Below are positions 15,677-24,761 of a DNA stretch of 38,207 bases, in pieces; positions within the stretch are counted from its first letter, which is position 1, and every line of letters begins with the position of its first letter. The DNA is taken from contig CAMKTJ010000022.1 of the NCBI GenBank assembly GCA_946415645.1, positions 1 through 38,207 of the forward strand, given 5' to 3'. A program made the translations under genes and the position numbers. The stretch comes from an uncultured Prevotellaceae bacterium. GTDB lineage: Bacteria > Bacteroidota > Bacteroidia > Bacteroidales > Bacteroidaceae. The notes under the pieces are model-generated. The model had not been told where the DNA came from and made no database searches. It saw nothing but the letters and a program-made list of their open reading frames with translations.

Positions 15677-18043
15677 ATGAGAAAACTTCTGTCCATCATT
15701 GCTCTGTTTGCATTGATTTCCGCTACATCGCTGGCAGGTTCCAAACCCGGTTCATTCACCATAGGCGACAAGACATTCCTCCTGAACGGACAGCCATTCA
15801 TAGTAAAAGCAGCAGAGATACATTATCCCCGCATTCCACGCCCTTATTGGGAGCATCGCATACAGATGTGCAAGTCATTAGGCATGAATGCTGTCTGCAT
15901 CTACATCTTTTGGAATATCCACGAGCAGCAGGAAGGACAGTTCAACTTCACTGACAATAATGATATTGCCGAGTTCTGCCGCATTGCCCAGAAGAACGGT
16001 ATGTATGTGATTGTACGTCCAGGCCCCTATGTTTGTGCCGAATGGGAAATGGGCGGCCTGCCTTGGTGGCTGCTGAAGAAGAAGGACATCAAATTGCGCG
16101 AACGTGACCCTTACTTCATGGAACGCGTAAAGATATTCGAGGAGAAGGTGGGCGAGCAACTTAAGCCACTCATCCAGAATGGCGGTCCTATTATAATGAT
16201 GCAAGTAGAGAACGAATACGGCTCGTATGGCGAGGACAAGCCTTACGTCAGCGAGATTCGCGATTGCCTAAGAGGAATCTACGGAAAGGAATTGGAATTA
16301 TTCCAATGCGACTGGAGCAGCAACTTCGAGAAGAACGGTCTTGATGACCTTACCTGGACCATGAACTTTGGTACGGGAGCTAATATCGACAATCAGTTCC
16401 ACCGCTTGGGTGAACTACGTCCCAATGCTCCCAAGATGTGCTCTGAGTTCTGGAGCGGTTGGTTCGACAAGTGGGGAGCACGACACGAGACTCGTCCTGC
16501 CAATGATATGGTGGACGGAATGGATGAAATGCTCTCGAAAGGCATCAGCTTCTCGCTCTATATGACGCACGGAGGAACCTCTTTTGGCCACTGGGCAGGA
16601 GCCAACTCACCTGGCTTTGCTCCCGATGTAACCAGTTACGACTATGATGCGCCCATCAACGAATGGGGCCTTCCCACACCCAAGTTCTGGGAACTTCGCA
16701 AGATGATGCAAAAATATTCCGAAAAAGCTCTCCCCGCAGTTCCCAAGGCTCCGATGCCCATTATCACCGTTCCCAAGTTCGAACTGACGGAGTTCGCTCC
16801 GCTAGTATATGGCTGTGGTGGTCATGGTACAGGTGCCGACATGAATAACCTTACATTCGAATACCACAATATGGGTTGGGGTGCAATGTTCTATGAAGTA
16901 TCTTTACCAGATATTCCCGTCCAGAGTTTACTCGTTTTCGATGCGCACGATTATGCTCAGGTGTTTATCAACGACAAGTTTATTGGTAAGATTGATCGAG
17001 TAAAGAACGAGAAAAGCATCACTCTTCCTGCGGTTAAGAAAGGGGATCAACTGGTGATTCTCGTCGAGGCAATGGGACGTATCAACTTCGGACGTGCCAT
17101 AAAGGATTATAAGGGTATTGTGAGCGATGTAAAGATTGACGCATCTGTAGATGGACACGACATCACCTACACACTGAAGGGTTGGATGAAATGGGGAATT
17201 CCAGATGACTATAAGGTTGCTGTCCACGCCCTCAATGGCTATACAGGTAAAGAAGTAGATGAATATCATCCATGTTTCCAACAGGAGGTAAAAGCATGGG
17301 GCACCCGCGGCTATTATCGCGGCTACTTCAACCTCTCGAAGGTGGGCGATACGTTCCTCAACTTCGAGACCTGGGGCAAAGGACAGGTATGGGTAAATGG
17401 CCACGCTATGGGACGTTTCTGGAACATTGGCCCGCAGCAGACGCTCTATGTGCCTGGCTGCTGGCTGAAAAAAGGACAGAACGAAGTCATTGTCCTCGAC
17501 ATCGTAGGTCCAACCGAGAAGGTTGTATGGGGACAGGCAGAACCGGAGCTTAACAAACTGCAGTTAGAGAAGTCTAACAAGCATAACAATCCAGGCGACA
17601 AGCCCGATTTGAATAGTAAGACTCCAGCCATCGAAGGCGAGTTTAAAACCGGCAACGGCTGGCAGAAGGTCCTCAATAGACTTGACATTCCCCGCAGAGG
17701 CCGTTATCTTGCCATCGAGGTGCTGAGCACTCAACAAGAAAAAGATGTGGCTGCTATTGCTGAGATTTATGTCATTGGCGATGAAGGCAAACGCCTAAGC
17801 CGAGAACCTTGGACAGTGAAGTACGCCAGCTCGGAAGAGGAGAATGGCAACCATCTTGGCGACAAAATCTTTGACCTGCAAGAATCCACCTATTGGCAAA
17901 CAGAAAAGGGAGCCGAAACACCTCATTTGTTAGTTATCGACCTAGGCTCAGAACAGCTCGTCCATGGGATAGAGTACCTTCCTCGTGCCGAGCAAGGCGC
18001 TCCTGGCAGCATCAAGAACTTCAAGGTTTACATTTATAAATAA
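15677..18043 (+). CDS. Secreted GH35 beta-galactosidase with C-terminal F5/8-type-C-like domain
   Basis: 788 residues; signal peptide MRKLLSIIALFALISATSLA. The GH35 barrel begins FLLNGQPFIVKAAEIHYPRI, contains RPGPYVCAEWEMGGLPWWL, and carries the acid/base Glu180 in VENEYGSYGE and the nucleophile Glu257 in MCSEFWSGWFDKWG. Two beta-jelly-roll domains follow (about 390-620), including GKGQVWVNGHAMGRFWNIGP. The last 150 residues (from about 640) look like an F5/8 type C (discoidin) domain: LAIEVLSTQQ, KYASSEEENG, QLVHGIEYLPR. It removes terminal beta-galactose outside the cytoplasm or at the cell surface. It lies 37 bases after the GH30 gene, probably in the same transcript, and ends at a strong terminator shared with the M60 operon. 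Confidence 0.95.
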   Translation: MRKLLSIIALFALISATSLAGSKPGSFTIGDKTFLLNGQPFIVKAAEIHYPRIPRPYWEHRIQMCKSLGMNAVCIYIFWNIHEQQEGQFNFTDNNDIAEFCRIAQKNGMYVIVRPGPYVCAEWEMGGLPWWLLKKKDIKLRERDPYFMERVKIFEEKVGEQLKPLIQNGGPIIMMQVENEYGSYGEDKPYVSEIRDCLRGIYGKELELFQCDWSSNFEKNGLDDLTWTMNFGTGANIDNQFHRLGELRPNAPKMCSEFWSGWFDKWGARHETRPANDMVDGMDEMLSKGISFSLYMTHGGTSFGHWAGANSPGFAPDVTSYDYDAPINEWGLPTPKFWELRKMMQKYSEKALPAVPKAPMPIITVPKFELTEFAPLVYGCGGHGTGADMNNLTFEYHNMGWGAMFYEVSLPDIPVQSLLVFDAHDYAQVFINDKFIGKIDRVKNEKSITLPAVKKGDQLVILVEAMGRINFGRAIKDYKGIVSDVKIDASVDGHDITYTLKGWMKWGIPDDYKVAVHALNGYTGKEVDEYHPCFQQEVKAWGTRGYYRGYFNLSKVGDTFLNFETWGKGQVWVNGHAMGRFWNIGPQQTLYVPGCWLKKGQNEVIVLDIVGPTEKVVWGQAEPELNKLQLEKSNKHNNPGDKPDLNSKTPAIEGEFKTGNGWQKVLNRLDIPRRGRYLAIEVLSTQQEKDVAAIAEIYVIGDEGKRLSREPWTVKYASSEEENGNHLGDKIFDLQESTYWQTEKGAETPHLLVIDLGSEQLVHGIEYLPRAEQGAPGSIKNFKVYIYK

Positions 18044-18076
18044 AAAAGTGTCCGCCACATGGCGGACACTTTTCTT
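18044..18076. terminator. Bidirectional terminator between GH35 and M60 operons
   Basis: A 13-bp perfect stem (18044-18056 with 18061-18073; core GTGTCCGCC) with loop ACAT, with A-run on the left and T-run on the right, so it works for both convergent operons. Confidence 0.93.
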
Positions 18077-18080
18077 ATTC

Positions 18081-21000
18081 TCACTTCCTACTGATTATCT
18101 TCTTTCCATTCTGAATATAGATGGTTCCAGGTTGCAGTTTACTAACCCGCATTCCCTGCATGTTATAAACAGCCTCATCGGTTCGGTCATCTTCGGCATC
18201 TACAAAAGGAGACTTTATACCATCCATTACATCATCCATATCACCCACAATGGTACCAAACTCAGCCCAAGGAGAAGCCAGATAGTCATCAAGCGCACTT
18301 GCATATACGTGGATGACAGGCTTGCTAGAGAAGAGGTAGTTAGCTATTGTAGGAGGAGTAAGCGCCTTCACATAGGCATGCTTGACGGCAGAGCTGTAGA
18401 ACACGCCCTGTGCCATGGTCTTAACTCCCTTTCCTATTATCACACTTGTCAGGCGGTCGCAATAAGCAAAGGCATCACCACCCACGCTTGTCACCTTGTC
18501 AGGTATTTCTATAGACTTAAGTCCTGAGCTGGAGAAAGTGTTAGAACCAATTGAAGTAAGGTTCTGTGGCAACCTTATTGAAATAAGTTTCTTGACGTTC
18601 TGGAAAACATTATCAGATATATAGTTGATTTTTGCCTTATCCAAGTCTATGGACTGAAGGTTCTCCTTAGTAACGAGTTGCTTCATATAGGTGATGTCAG
18701 TTGAATTAACAGGTCCGCTTATAACAAGTTTAATGGCCTGATTGTTCTTCAGCTGAGACTTAAGTCTTCCTGCAACAGTCATCTCGACGTATTCTATGCC
18801 GTTCATATCTGCAGCCATAGCAACCTCGTGTACCGTACCGTCTGAATCATAGGAATAGATGGTCCAGTCAGTGCCTACACTGCTGGGAATACAGAAATTC
18901 TTAGAGTTGGAAGCATACTTGATATTATTCTCAGCGTCCAGCATCAGGAAGCCCAAGCCACCTGCTCCCTCCATTGCATATAGCGAGTCAGCCTGCAGAT
19001 AAACATACTCGGAGGGTTCACAGGCTCCTGGCAAGTAGCTTGTGAACTGACCAAGGTCGCCACACTGCCCTACCTGATCAGAGCCGTTACGTTTCTTACC
19101 TGCTGCCTGTAGGAATCCTGTAGAGAGGACATAGTCAGCACGGTCTTCCACGAAGATTATCTCGCGGTTCTTCTTCTCGTATTTAGAAATCGTGTTTTTT
19201 GTTGATTTAATATTGGAATTAGTGACTGCAATGGGATGGGTACCGTAGTCCTCTAATGTGCTTCCACTCTTGATAGGCTCGAAGAATCCCCAGATAGTAA
19301 AGAAGTCAGTCAGATCCTCCTGAGCAACCTGACACACCTTGCGTACAAACTTCAATCCACCGTTATTGTTGTTGGAAGCATTATAGAGTGTCAACGGGTC
19401 TTTGCGCAGAGCCTTGAAAAGTTCCGGATAGAACGAGGTATTCTTTTGGCCTAAATGATAATACAGATAGAGATCCCAGTAAAAACGTAAGCGACTGTTT
19501 ACATCTCTGTAGTAGAAAGGCTCACGGCGTGCATACTCATCCATTACAGTAGAGAGTGTTGAACCTCCAGATGAGTTAAGACCACCAAGATAGCGGACAA
19601 GATTCGAGAAGACGTTATTCGATGCCTCCGTACATCCCTCCACATTGATAGCACTTTGGTTGTTATGTCCACACTCATGGCCGGCACACCAGTCGTCCAT
19701 CTGCGTATTGGTGGCATCCAGACAGTTCTTGATACAGTCTATGCCGTTATAGCTGGTTCTGTATCCCGAAGAGTTCGCATATCCAGCATCGCTTTCCTCT
19801 CCTTCAATGGCAAAGTTCGGATTGTTATAGTAAATAGGATAGATGGCCTCGCCACCTGTCAAATACCAGGGGTATCCAGCCTTCTTGCCAGATGCCACCT
19901 CCTCTGTCATACCCATCAGGTTCTTTTCCCAAACGGCAACGCTGTCAAACCAACAGATGCTCTTAATCATCTTAGAAGCGGTTGAAAACACTTCTTTGTA
20001 AGAAGCGGTCTTCAGGTTGTAAAGAGAATGAGCACCTCTGACAGTGAAACGATTCAGCTTGGCAGCCTTAAGGATTTTCAGATAGTCAGTAGAAGCATGG
20101 AAGTTTACATCAAAATAGCCATTTACTTTACCACCTTCAATGTGAATCTTCATATCAGGCCACTCGCTCAGTGTCTTCTTCATCGACTTCGTGTCAGCCG
20201 TATATAAAATGTAATAGAGGGCATTCTTCCGACCTTCAACAATATTCAGACCCTTTACCAACTTTGTACCCATCATAGCACTGTTTATCAACTCGTTCTC
20301 CACACAGCCTGCAAGGTACAATGTAGCATCACTGGGGATATCGCCATCTACAAAGACAAAGAGTTCATCATCGTCCTTTTCGGCATAGATACCTGTCGGG
20401 TTACCCATATAGGAACCGCCGGAAGCCATCATCTTATTGTTCCAGTAGTTAGCATCACTGTAAGGCTTGTAAGAATGAATACGGAAGTCCTGCTCATACT
20501 CTGCCCAAGTCTGGTTCTTTATCTTAAGGGCTGTGGTAATCATCAGTTCAGGCATTCCCACTTCGGTCATTGCCGCAGTCAGGTCTTCATCGCTCATAGC
20601 CTGATATTCGGCCTTCAACTGGGTACAGGCAACGTCCTCAAAGAATTTGCTGCTCATCATCTTGGCAACGGTATTGGGGTCGGCATCCATTGCATATTCG
20701 TTCTCCAAGTTACCGACAATAGTACCGAAGTCCTTCCAACTGCTTGCCTTGTATTCTGCCAGTACATTGGTATAAACACATATCTGGGGATTGGAACCGA
20801 ACAGATAAGCCGATATGGAAGGAGGAGTCGTGGGTTTTATATAGGCATTTTTTACTTCCGAAGCCCAGAACACGCCTTGATCCATCTGCTTCACCTTCGA
20901 ACCAATGACAACTTTTTCCAATGAACTGCAATAGGCAAAGGCATCTCCCCCTACACGGGTCACCGAGTTTGGAATATCAATCGCCTTAAGTCCTGTGCGC

Positions 21001-21383
21001 GAAAAAGCATTAGCCTGAATGCTTGTCACACTTTTTGGCAAAATCATCTCCTGCAGAGTCGCACATTCTGTGAACATCTGTTCACCAATCACATTGTTCT
21101 CCGTCTTGAAGGAGCCGTAATAGGCATCGCCTCCACTAACGATTCTAACTTCCGACCAGTCGATGGATGTTACAGTACCAGCCGTTACCAGTGAACGGAT
21201 GTACTTGATATCCGTGCCATTGATAACGCCGGTAACCTTTAAAGTCGACTCACAATTTGTCAGCAAGGTGGAAAGCGTTCCCGCCTGACTCACATTAACC
21301 TCTGTTACAGACCACATGTTTTGTGAACAGAGCAAGGCAATGCCCATAAGCAATACCTTAAGGATTTTCATTGAGGTTTTCAT
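18081..21383 (-). CDS. Secreted M60-family metallopeptidase with flanking BspA-type repeats (paralogue C)
   Basis: 1100 residues; signal peptide of about 25 residues (ILKVLLMGIALLCSQNMWS). Domains in order: BspA-type LRR_5 block (about 30-225), a linker containing FFEDVACTQLKAEYQAMS, the M60/enhancin-like peptidase (about 280-720), a beta region, and a second BspA-type block (about 880-1060) homologous to the first. The tail AVYNMQGMRV...GTIYIQNGKK resembles Prevotella-type C-terminal secretion tails, so type IX export is likely but inferred. The zinc site is HECGHNNQ from His569 to His573, with the third ligand probably the Glu in CTEASNN. M60 peptidases known from Bacteroides cleave O-glycosylated mucins. 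Last of three tandem paralogues, 26 bases after paralogue B; it differs by EA in place of EV after the ligand. Confidence 0.88.
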   Translation of the reverse strand: MKTSMKILKVLLMGIALLCSQNMWSVTEVNVSQAGTLSTLLTNCESTLKVTGVINGTDIKYIRSLVTAGTVTSIDWSEVRIVSGGDAYYGSFKTENNVIGEQMFTECATLQEMILPKSVTSIQANAFSRTGLKAIDIPNSVTRVGGDAFAYCSSLEKVVIGSKVKQMDQGVFWASEVKNAYIKPTTPPSISAYLFGSNPQICVYTNVLAEYKASSWKDFGTIVGNLENEYAMDADPNTVAKMMSSKFFEDVACTQLKAEYQAMSDEDLTAAMTEVGMPELMITTALKIKNQTWAEYEQDFRIHSYKPYSDANYWNNKMMASGGSYMGNPTGIYAEKDDDELFVFVDGDIPSDATLYLAGCVENELINSAMMGTKLVKGLNIVEGRKNALYYILYTADTKSMKKTLSEWPDMKIHIEGGKVNGYFDVNFHASTDYLKILKAAKLNRFTVRGAHSLYNLKTASYKEVFSTASKMIKSICWFDSVAVWEKNLMGMTEEVASGKKAGYPWYLTGGEAIYPIYYNNPNFAIEGEESDAGYANSSGYRTSYNGIDCIKNCLDATNTQMDDWCAGHECGHNNQSAINVEGCTEASNNVFSNLVRYLGGLNSSGGSTLSTVMDEYARREPFYYRDVNSRLRFYWDLYLYYHLGQKNTSFYPELFKALRKDPLTLYNASNNNNGGLKFVRKVCQVAQEDLTDFFTIWGFFEPIKSGSTLEDYGTHPIAVTNSNIKSTKNTISKYEKKNREIIFVEDRADYVLSTGFLQAAGKKRNGSDQVGQCGDLGQFTSYLPGACEPSEYVYLQADSLYAMEGAGGLGFLMLDAENNIKYASNSKNFCIPSSVGTDWTIYSYDSDGTVHEVAMAADMNGIEYVEMTVAGRLKSQLKNNQAIKLVISGPVNSTDITYMKQLVTKENLQSIDLDKAKINYISDNVFQNVKKLISIRLPQNLTSIGSNTFSSSGLKSIEIPDKVTSVGGDAFAYCDRLTSVIIGKGVKTMAQGVFYSSAVKHAYVKALTPPTIANYLFSSKPVIHVYASALDDYLASPWAEFGTIVGDMDDVMDGIKSPFVDAEDDRTDEAVYNMQGMRVSKLQPGTIYIQNGKKIISRK

Positions 21384-21409
21384 GTAGTACGTTTTTTGTT
21401 AAGTATATG

Positions 21410-24400
21410 TTATTTCATAATTTTCTTTCCATTCTGAATATAGATGCTTCCTGACTGTAAGTTGGTAGCCTTGCGTCCCATCAAGTCATAAGCAGAAGTT
21501 TCCTCTCCACTTTCTGCAGATTCACCACCAGGACTCTTTATACCATCAATATAGTCATCCAAATCACCAACAATTGTTCCGAACTTAGTCCAATTTGAAG
21601 CTTGATACTTCTCCAGAGCACTGGCACTGACATGAATCGTAGGTTTACTGTTGAAGATATAATCCGCAAGGGTTGGAGGCGTAGGAGCTTTCACATAGAC
21701 ATCCTTAACAGGACAATTATAGAAGACTCCCTGGCTCATTGTCTTTAGGTTCTTACCAAGAATAACAGTTGACAACTTGCTACAATCACCAAAGGCTTCA
21801 AGGCCTATAGATGTTACTGCATCAGGGATTTCAATCATCTTAATTCCCAACGAACGGAATGAACGGTCGCCTATCGAGGTAATCTTCGAGGGCAGACGTA
21901 TAGAAGAAAGCTGCTTGAAACCGTCAAAAATATAGATTCCCATTGTATTAGCAGAAGTCTTATAGGTCTGGTAATAAGAGCCGCCAGATACAATCCTGGC
22001 ATCACTAAGGTCAATGGAGGCTAAATTCCCCTCCGTGAGGAGCTGACGCAAATACTTGATGTCAATGCCATTGATGGGACCGCAGATAATGACCTTGATA
22101 GCCTTATCTGAAAGAAGACCAGACAATGCTGAGGCCTTGGGCATATCTACACGTACAGTTCCCTCCCCTGCTTTTGCTACCTCGTGCAGGACATTGCCTT
22201 CGTCGTAGGAATAAATGGTAAAGTCTGGCCCTACACTGGATGGAATACAAAAGTTCTTGGCATTAGAGGCATACTTTAAGTTACCGTCAGCGTCCAGCAT
22301 CAGGAAGCCAAGTCCGCCTGTACCGTCCAAGGCGTAGAGCGAGTCTGACTGCAGATAGGTATATTCCGCTGGTTTGCTGGCTCCTGGCAGGAAATCTGTG
22401 AACTGTCCTACATTACCACACTGCCCTACCAGGTCGGAATCGCGACGTTTCTGTCCGGCAGTGGTCAGGAAACCGGTAGTAGGAATATTCTCTATACGGT
22501 CTTCTATGAACAGAATCTCGCGGTTCTTGGCAGGATATTTGGCAATAGTAGCCTTTGTTCTGTTGATATCAGTACGATTTACTGTCATCTTATGCTCACC
22601 GTAATCATTAACGATGTAATTCTTAAGCGGCTCAAAGAAGCCCCATACAGTAAAGAAATCTGTAAGGTCTTCCTGAGCTATCTCGCACACCTTGCGAACA
22701 AACTTCAGACATCCTGTATTAGAACTGTACAATGTCAAAGGGTCTTTACGCAACTCCTTGAAGAGAGTCGGATAGAACGAGGTGTTCTTCTGTGCCAGAT
22801 GATAATACAGGTAGAACTGCCAATACATACGCATCTGGCTCTCCAACGAACGAGTAAAGAACGGCTCGTGCCTTGCATACTCGTCAAAGACAACAGACAT
22901 AGCATTTCCGCGTGTCGTAACCAGTCCGTCATGGAAGCGGATATAGTTCGAGAACAGGTTGTTGCTGACCTCCGTTCCGCCTTCTACCGTTATGGCACCC
23001 TGATTGTTGTGTCCACATTCATGAGCCGAACACCAATCATCAAAGTCGGCAGTCCTGCTTACATCAAACGATCCACGGATGCAGCCAACAGAATTGTAGG
23101 CTGTACGGAAATATGCAGAATTGGCATAGCCGCCGTCTGTCTCCTTTCCCTCTATGGCAAAGTTGGGGTTGTTGTAATAGACGGGGAAGAAAGACTCACC
23201 ACCTGTCAGGTAAAAAGGAGCTCCGGCACGTTTGCCTGTAGCTACACTCTCGCAGATACCCATCAGTTCCTTCTCCCAGACTGTCAAGCTATCAAACCAG
23301 CAGATACTGCGGTCTATGGTAGAGGGCCAGACAGTCTTATAGGTACTTGTCTTGAAGTTGAAAAGTGCCTGTCCACCCTTAACCGTGAAATATTCATTCT
23401 TTGCCGCTGCCAAGAGAGCCTTGTAATCAGCATCGCTCTGTCGGGCCACATCATAGTAGCCGTTCACCACGCCACCTTCTATATGAATCTTCAGTTCAGG
23501 CCACTCGCTCAGCTTCTTGGTCATCTTCTGCGTGTCAGCCGTATAGATAATGTAGAAGAGAGCAGCATCTTTTCCGTTCACAACGGTAAGACCTTTCCTC
23601 AGCATCTTACCCTGCTTGGCGCTTGTTACCAAATCGTTGTTGTTACAACCGGCAATGTAAAGTGTAGCACCCTCTGGTATGTCACTATCCACAAAAACAT
23701 ACAACGGTTCATCTCCCTTAGTAAAAATACCTGTAGGATTACCCATGAAGGAACCGCCCATACAACGCAATTTGTTGTTCCAATAACCTGCATCACTATA
23801 TGGCTTGTAACTGTGTATGCGGAAGTCCTGCTCGTACTTTGCCCACTGCTCATTCTTCAGCTTCAGAGCTATGCAGATCATATAGCCGGGCATGTTACCG
23901 GCTTTCATCGATGCAGTCAGTTCATCATCCGACATGGCCTGATATGCCGACTTCAACTGGGTACAGGCAGCATCCTCGAACCATGTTCCTGAGTTCTCGT
24001 TGACGATATCACAGGAGTCATTATTCTCATCCGGATAGTAATTCTCCAAGTCTCCATTTATCACCCCACCCTTGGCGTATTGCTTCCAAGTAGAGGCCAT
24101 ATACTCCTCCTGCACATCAGCATATACACTAATAACAGGATTGGTTGTGAAGATATAGGCATCCAGGGTAGGCGGAGTCTTTGGCTTTACGTAAGCAGAG
24201 ACGATTTTCGGTGAGTTATAGAAAACCGCCTGCTCCAGGAAGGATACCTTGCTACCTATAACAACCTTGGTCAGCGAGGTACAATCCGCAAAGGAAGCAT
24301 GCCCCAACCGTGTTACCCCATTAGGGATAATCACCTCTGTGATTCCTGAATGCGAGAAGGCATAACGACCTATAGACGTAATATTGGCTGGCAGGATGCA

Positions 24401-24742
24401 CGACGTAAGCTTGGAGCAGTTGGCAAACATATAATCGCCCAACACATCGTCTGACGTTGTATAACTTTCGTTATAAGCTTCACCACCCTTCACAATCCGC
24501 ACGTCATGCAGATCCAGTTCTGTTACCTTTCCTGCCGTCAGCAACTCGCGGATGTACTTCACATCTGTTCCGTTGATAGAACCTGTCAGCTTCAGGTCCT
24601 TATCAAACGTCAGGTTCTGCATCAGAGAAGGAAGTGTTCCCGCATTGCTGACATTAATCTCGGTTAGAGACCATGTGTTTAGAGAGCAGAGAAAGGCAAT
24701 GCCCGAAAGCAATGCCTTTATAGTTCTCTTGTTTGTTTTCAT
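21410..24742 (-). CDS. Secreted M60-family metallopeptidase with flanking BspA-type repeats (paralogue B)
   Basis: 1110 residues with the same layout as its neighbours: signal peptide (about 1-26, ALLSGIAFLCSLNTWS), BspA-type block, M60 domain, second BspA-type block, C-terminal tail ending SGSIYIQNGKKIMK. The zinc motif is HECGHNNQ with His574 and His578 and catalytic Glu575; the third ligand is probably Glu591 in GGTEVSNN. A conserved segment FRIHSYKPYSDAGYWNNK precedes the peptidase. It lies 19 bases downstream of paralogue A and 26 bases upstream of paralogue C, so all three are one operon. The sequence differs from the others mainly in the first LRR block, suggesting divergence of the binding part while the catalytic core is kept. 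Confidence 0.88.
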   Translation of the reverse strand: MKTNKRTIKALLSGIAFLCSLNTWSLTEINVSNAGTLPSLMQNLTFDKDLKLTGSINGTDVKYIRELLTAGKVTELDLHDVRIVKGGEAYNESYTTSDDVLGDYMFANCSKLTSCILPANITSIGRYAFSHSGITEVIIPNGVTRLGHASFADCTSLTKVVIGSKVSFLEQAVFYNSPKIVSAYVKPKTPPTLDAYIFTTNPVISVYADVQEEYMASTWKQYAKGGVINGDLENYYPDENNDSCDIVNENSGTWFEDAACTQLKSAYQAMSDDELTASMKAGNMPGYMICIALKLKNEQWAKYEQDFRIHSYKPYSDAGYWNNKLRCMGGSFMGNPTGIFTKGDEPLYVFVDSDIPEGATLYIAGCNNNDLVTSAKQGKMLRKGLTVVNGKDAALFYIIYTADTQKMTKKLSEWPELKIHIEGGVVNGYYDVARQSDADYKALLAAAKNEYFTVKGGQALFNFKTSTYKTVWPSTIDRSICWFDSLTVWEKELMGICESVATGKRAGAPFYLTGGESFFPVYYNNPNFAIEGKETDGGYANSAYFRTAYNSVGCIRGSFDVSRTADFDDWCSAHECGHNNQGAITVEGGTEVSNNLFSNYIRFHDGLVTTRGNAMSVVFDEYARHEPFFTRSLESQMRMYWQFYLYYHLAQKNTSFYPTLFKELRKDPLTLYSSNTGCLKFVRKVCEIAQEDLTDFFTVWGFFEPLKNYIVNDYGEHKMTVNRTDINRTKATIAKYPAKNREILFIEDRIENIPTTGFLTTAGQKRRDSDLVGQCGNVGQFTDFLPGASKPAEYTYLQSDSLYALDGTGGLGFLMLDADGNLKYASNAKNFCIPSSVGPDFTIYSYDEGNVLHEVAKAGEGTVRVDMPKASALSGLLSDKAIKVIICGPINGIDIKYLRQLLTEGNLASIDLSDARIVSGGSYYQTYKTSANTMGIYIFDGFKQLSSIRLPSKITSIGDRSFRSLGIKMIEIPDAVTSIGLEAFGDCSKLSTVILGKNLKTMSQGVFYNCPVKDVYVKAPTPPTLADYIFNSKPTIHVSASALEKYQASNWTKFGTIVGDLDDYIDGIKSPGGESAESGEETSAYDLMGRKATNLQSGSIYIQNGKKIMK

Positions 24743-24761
24743 GATAGTACTTTAAAAATTT

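Noticed and set aside
22592..23992. 466-residue open frame antisense to M60 paralogue B
   Set aside because: It mirrors the coding strand of a strongly supported gene, and a similar antisense frame appears opposite paralogue A (26376-27650) at the same place, as expected from shared codon use. No recognisable domains.
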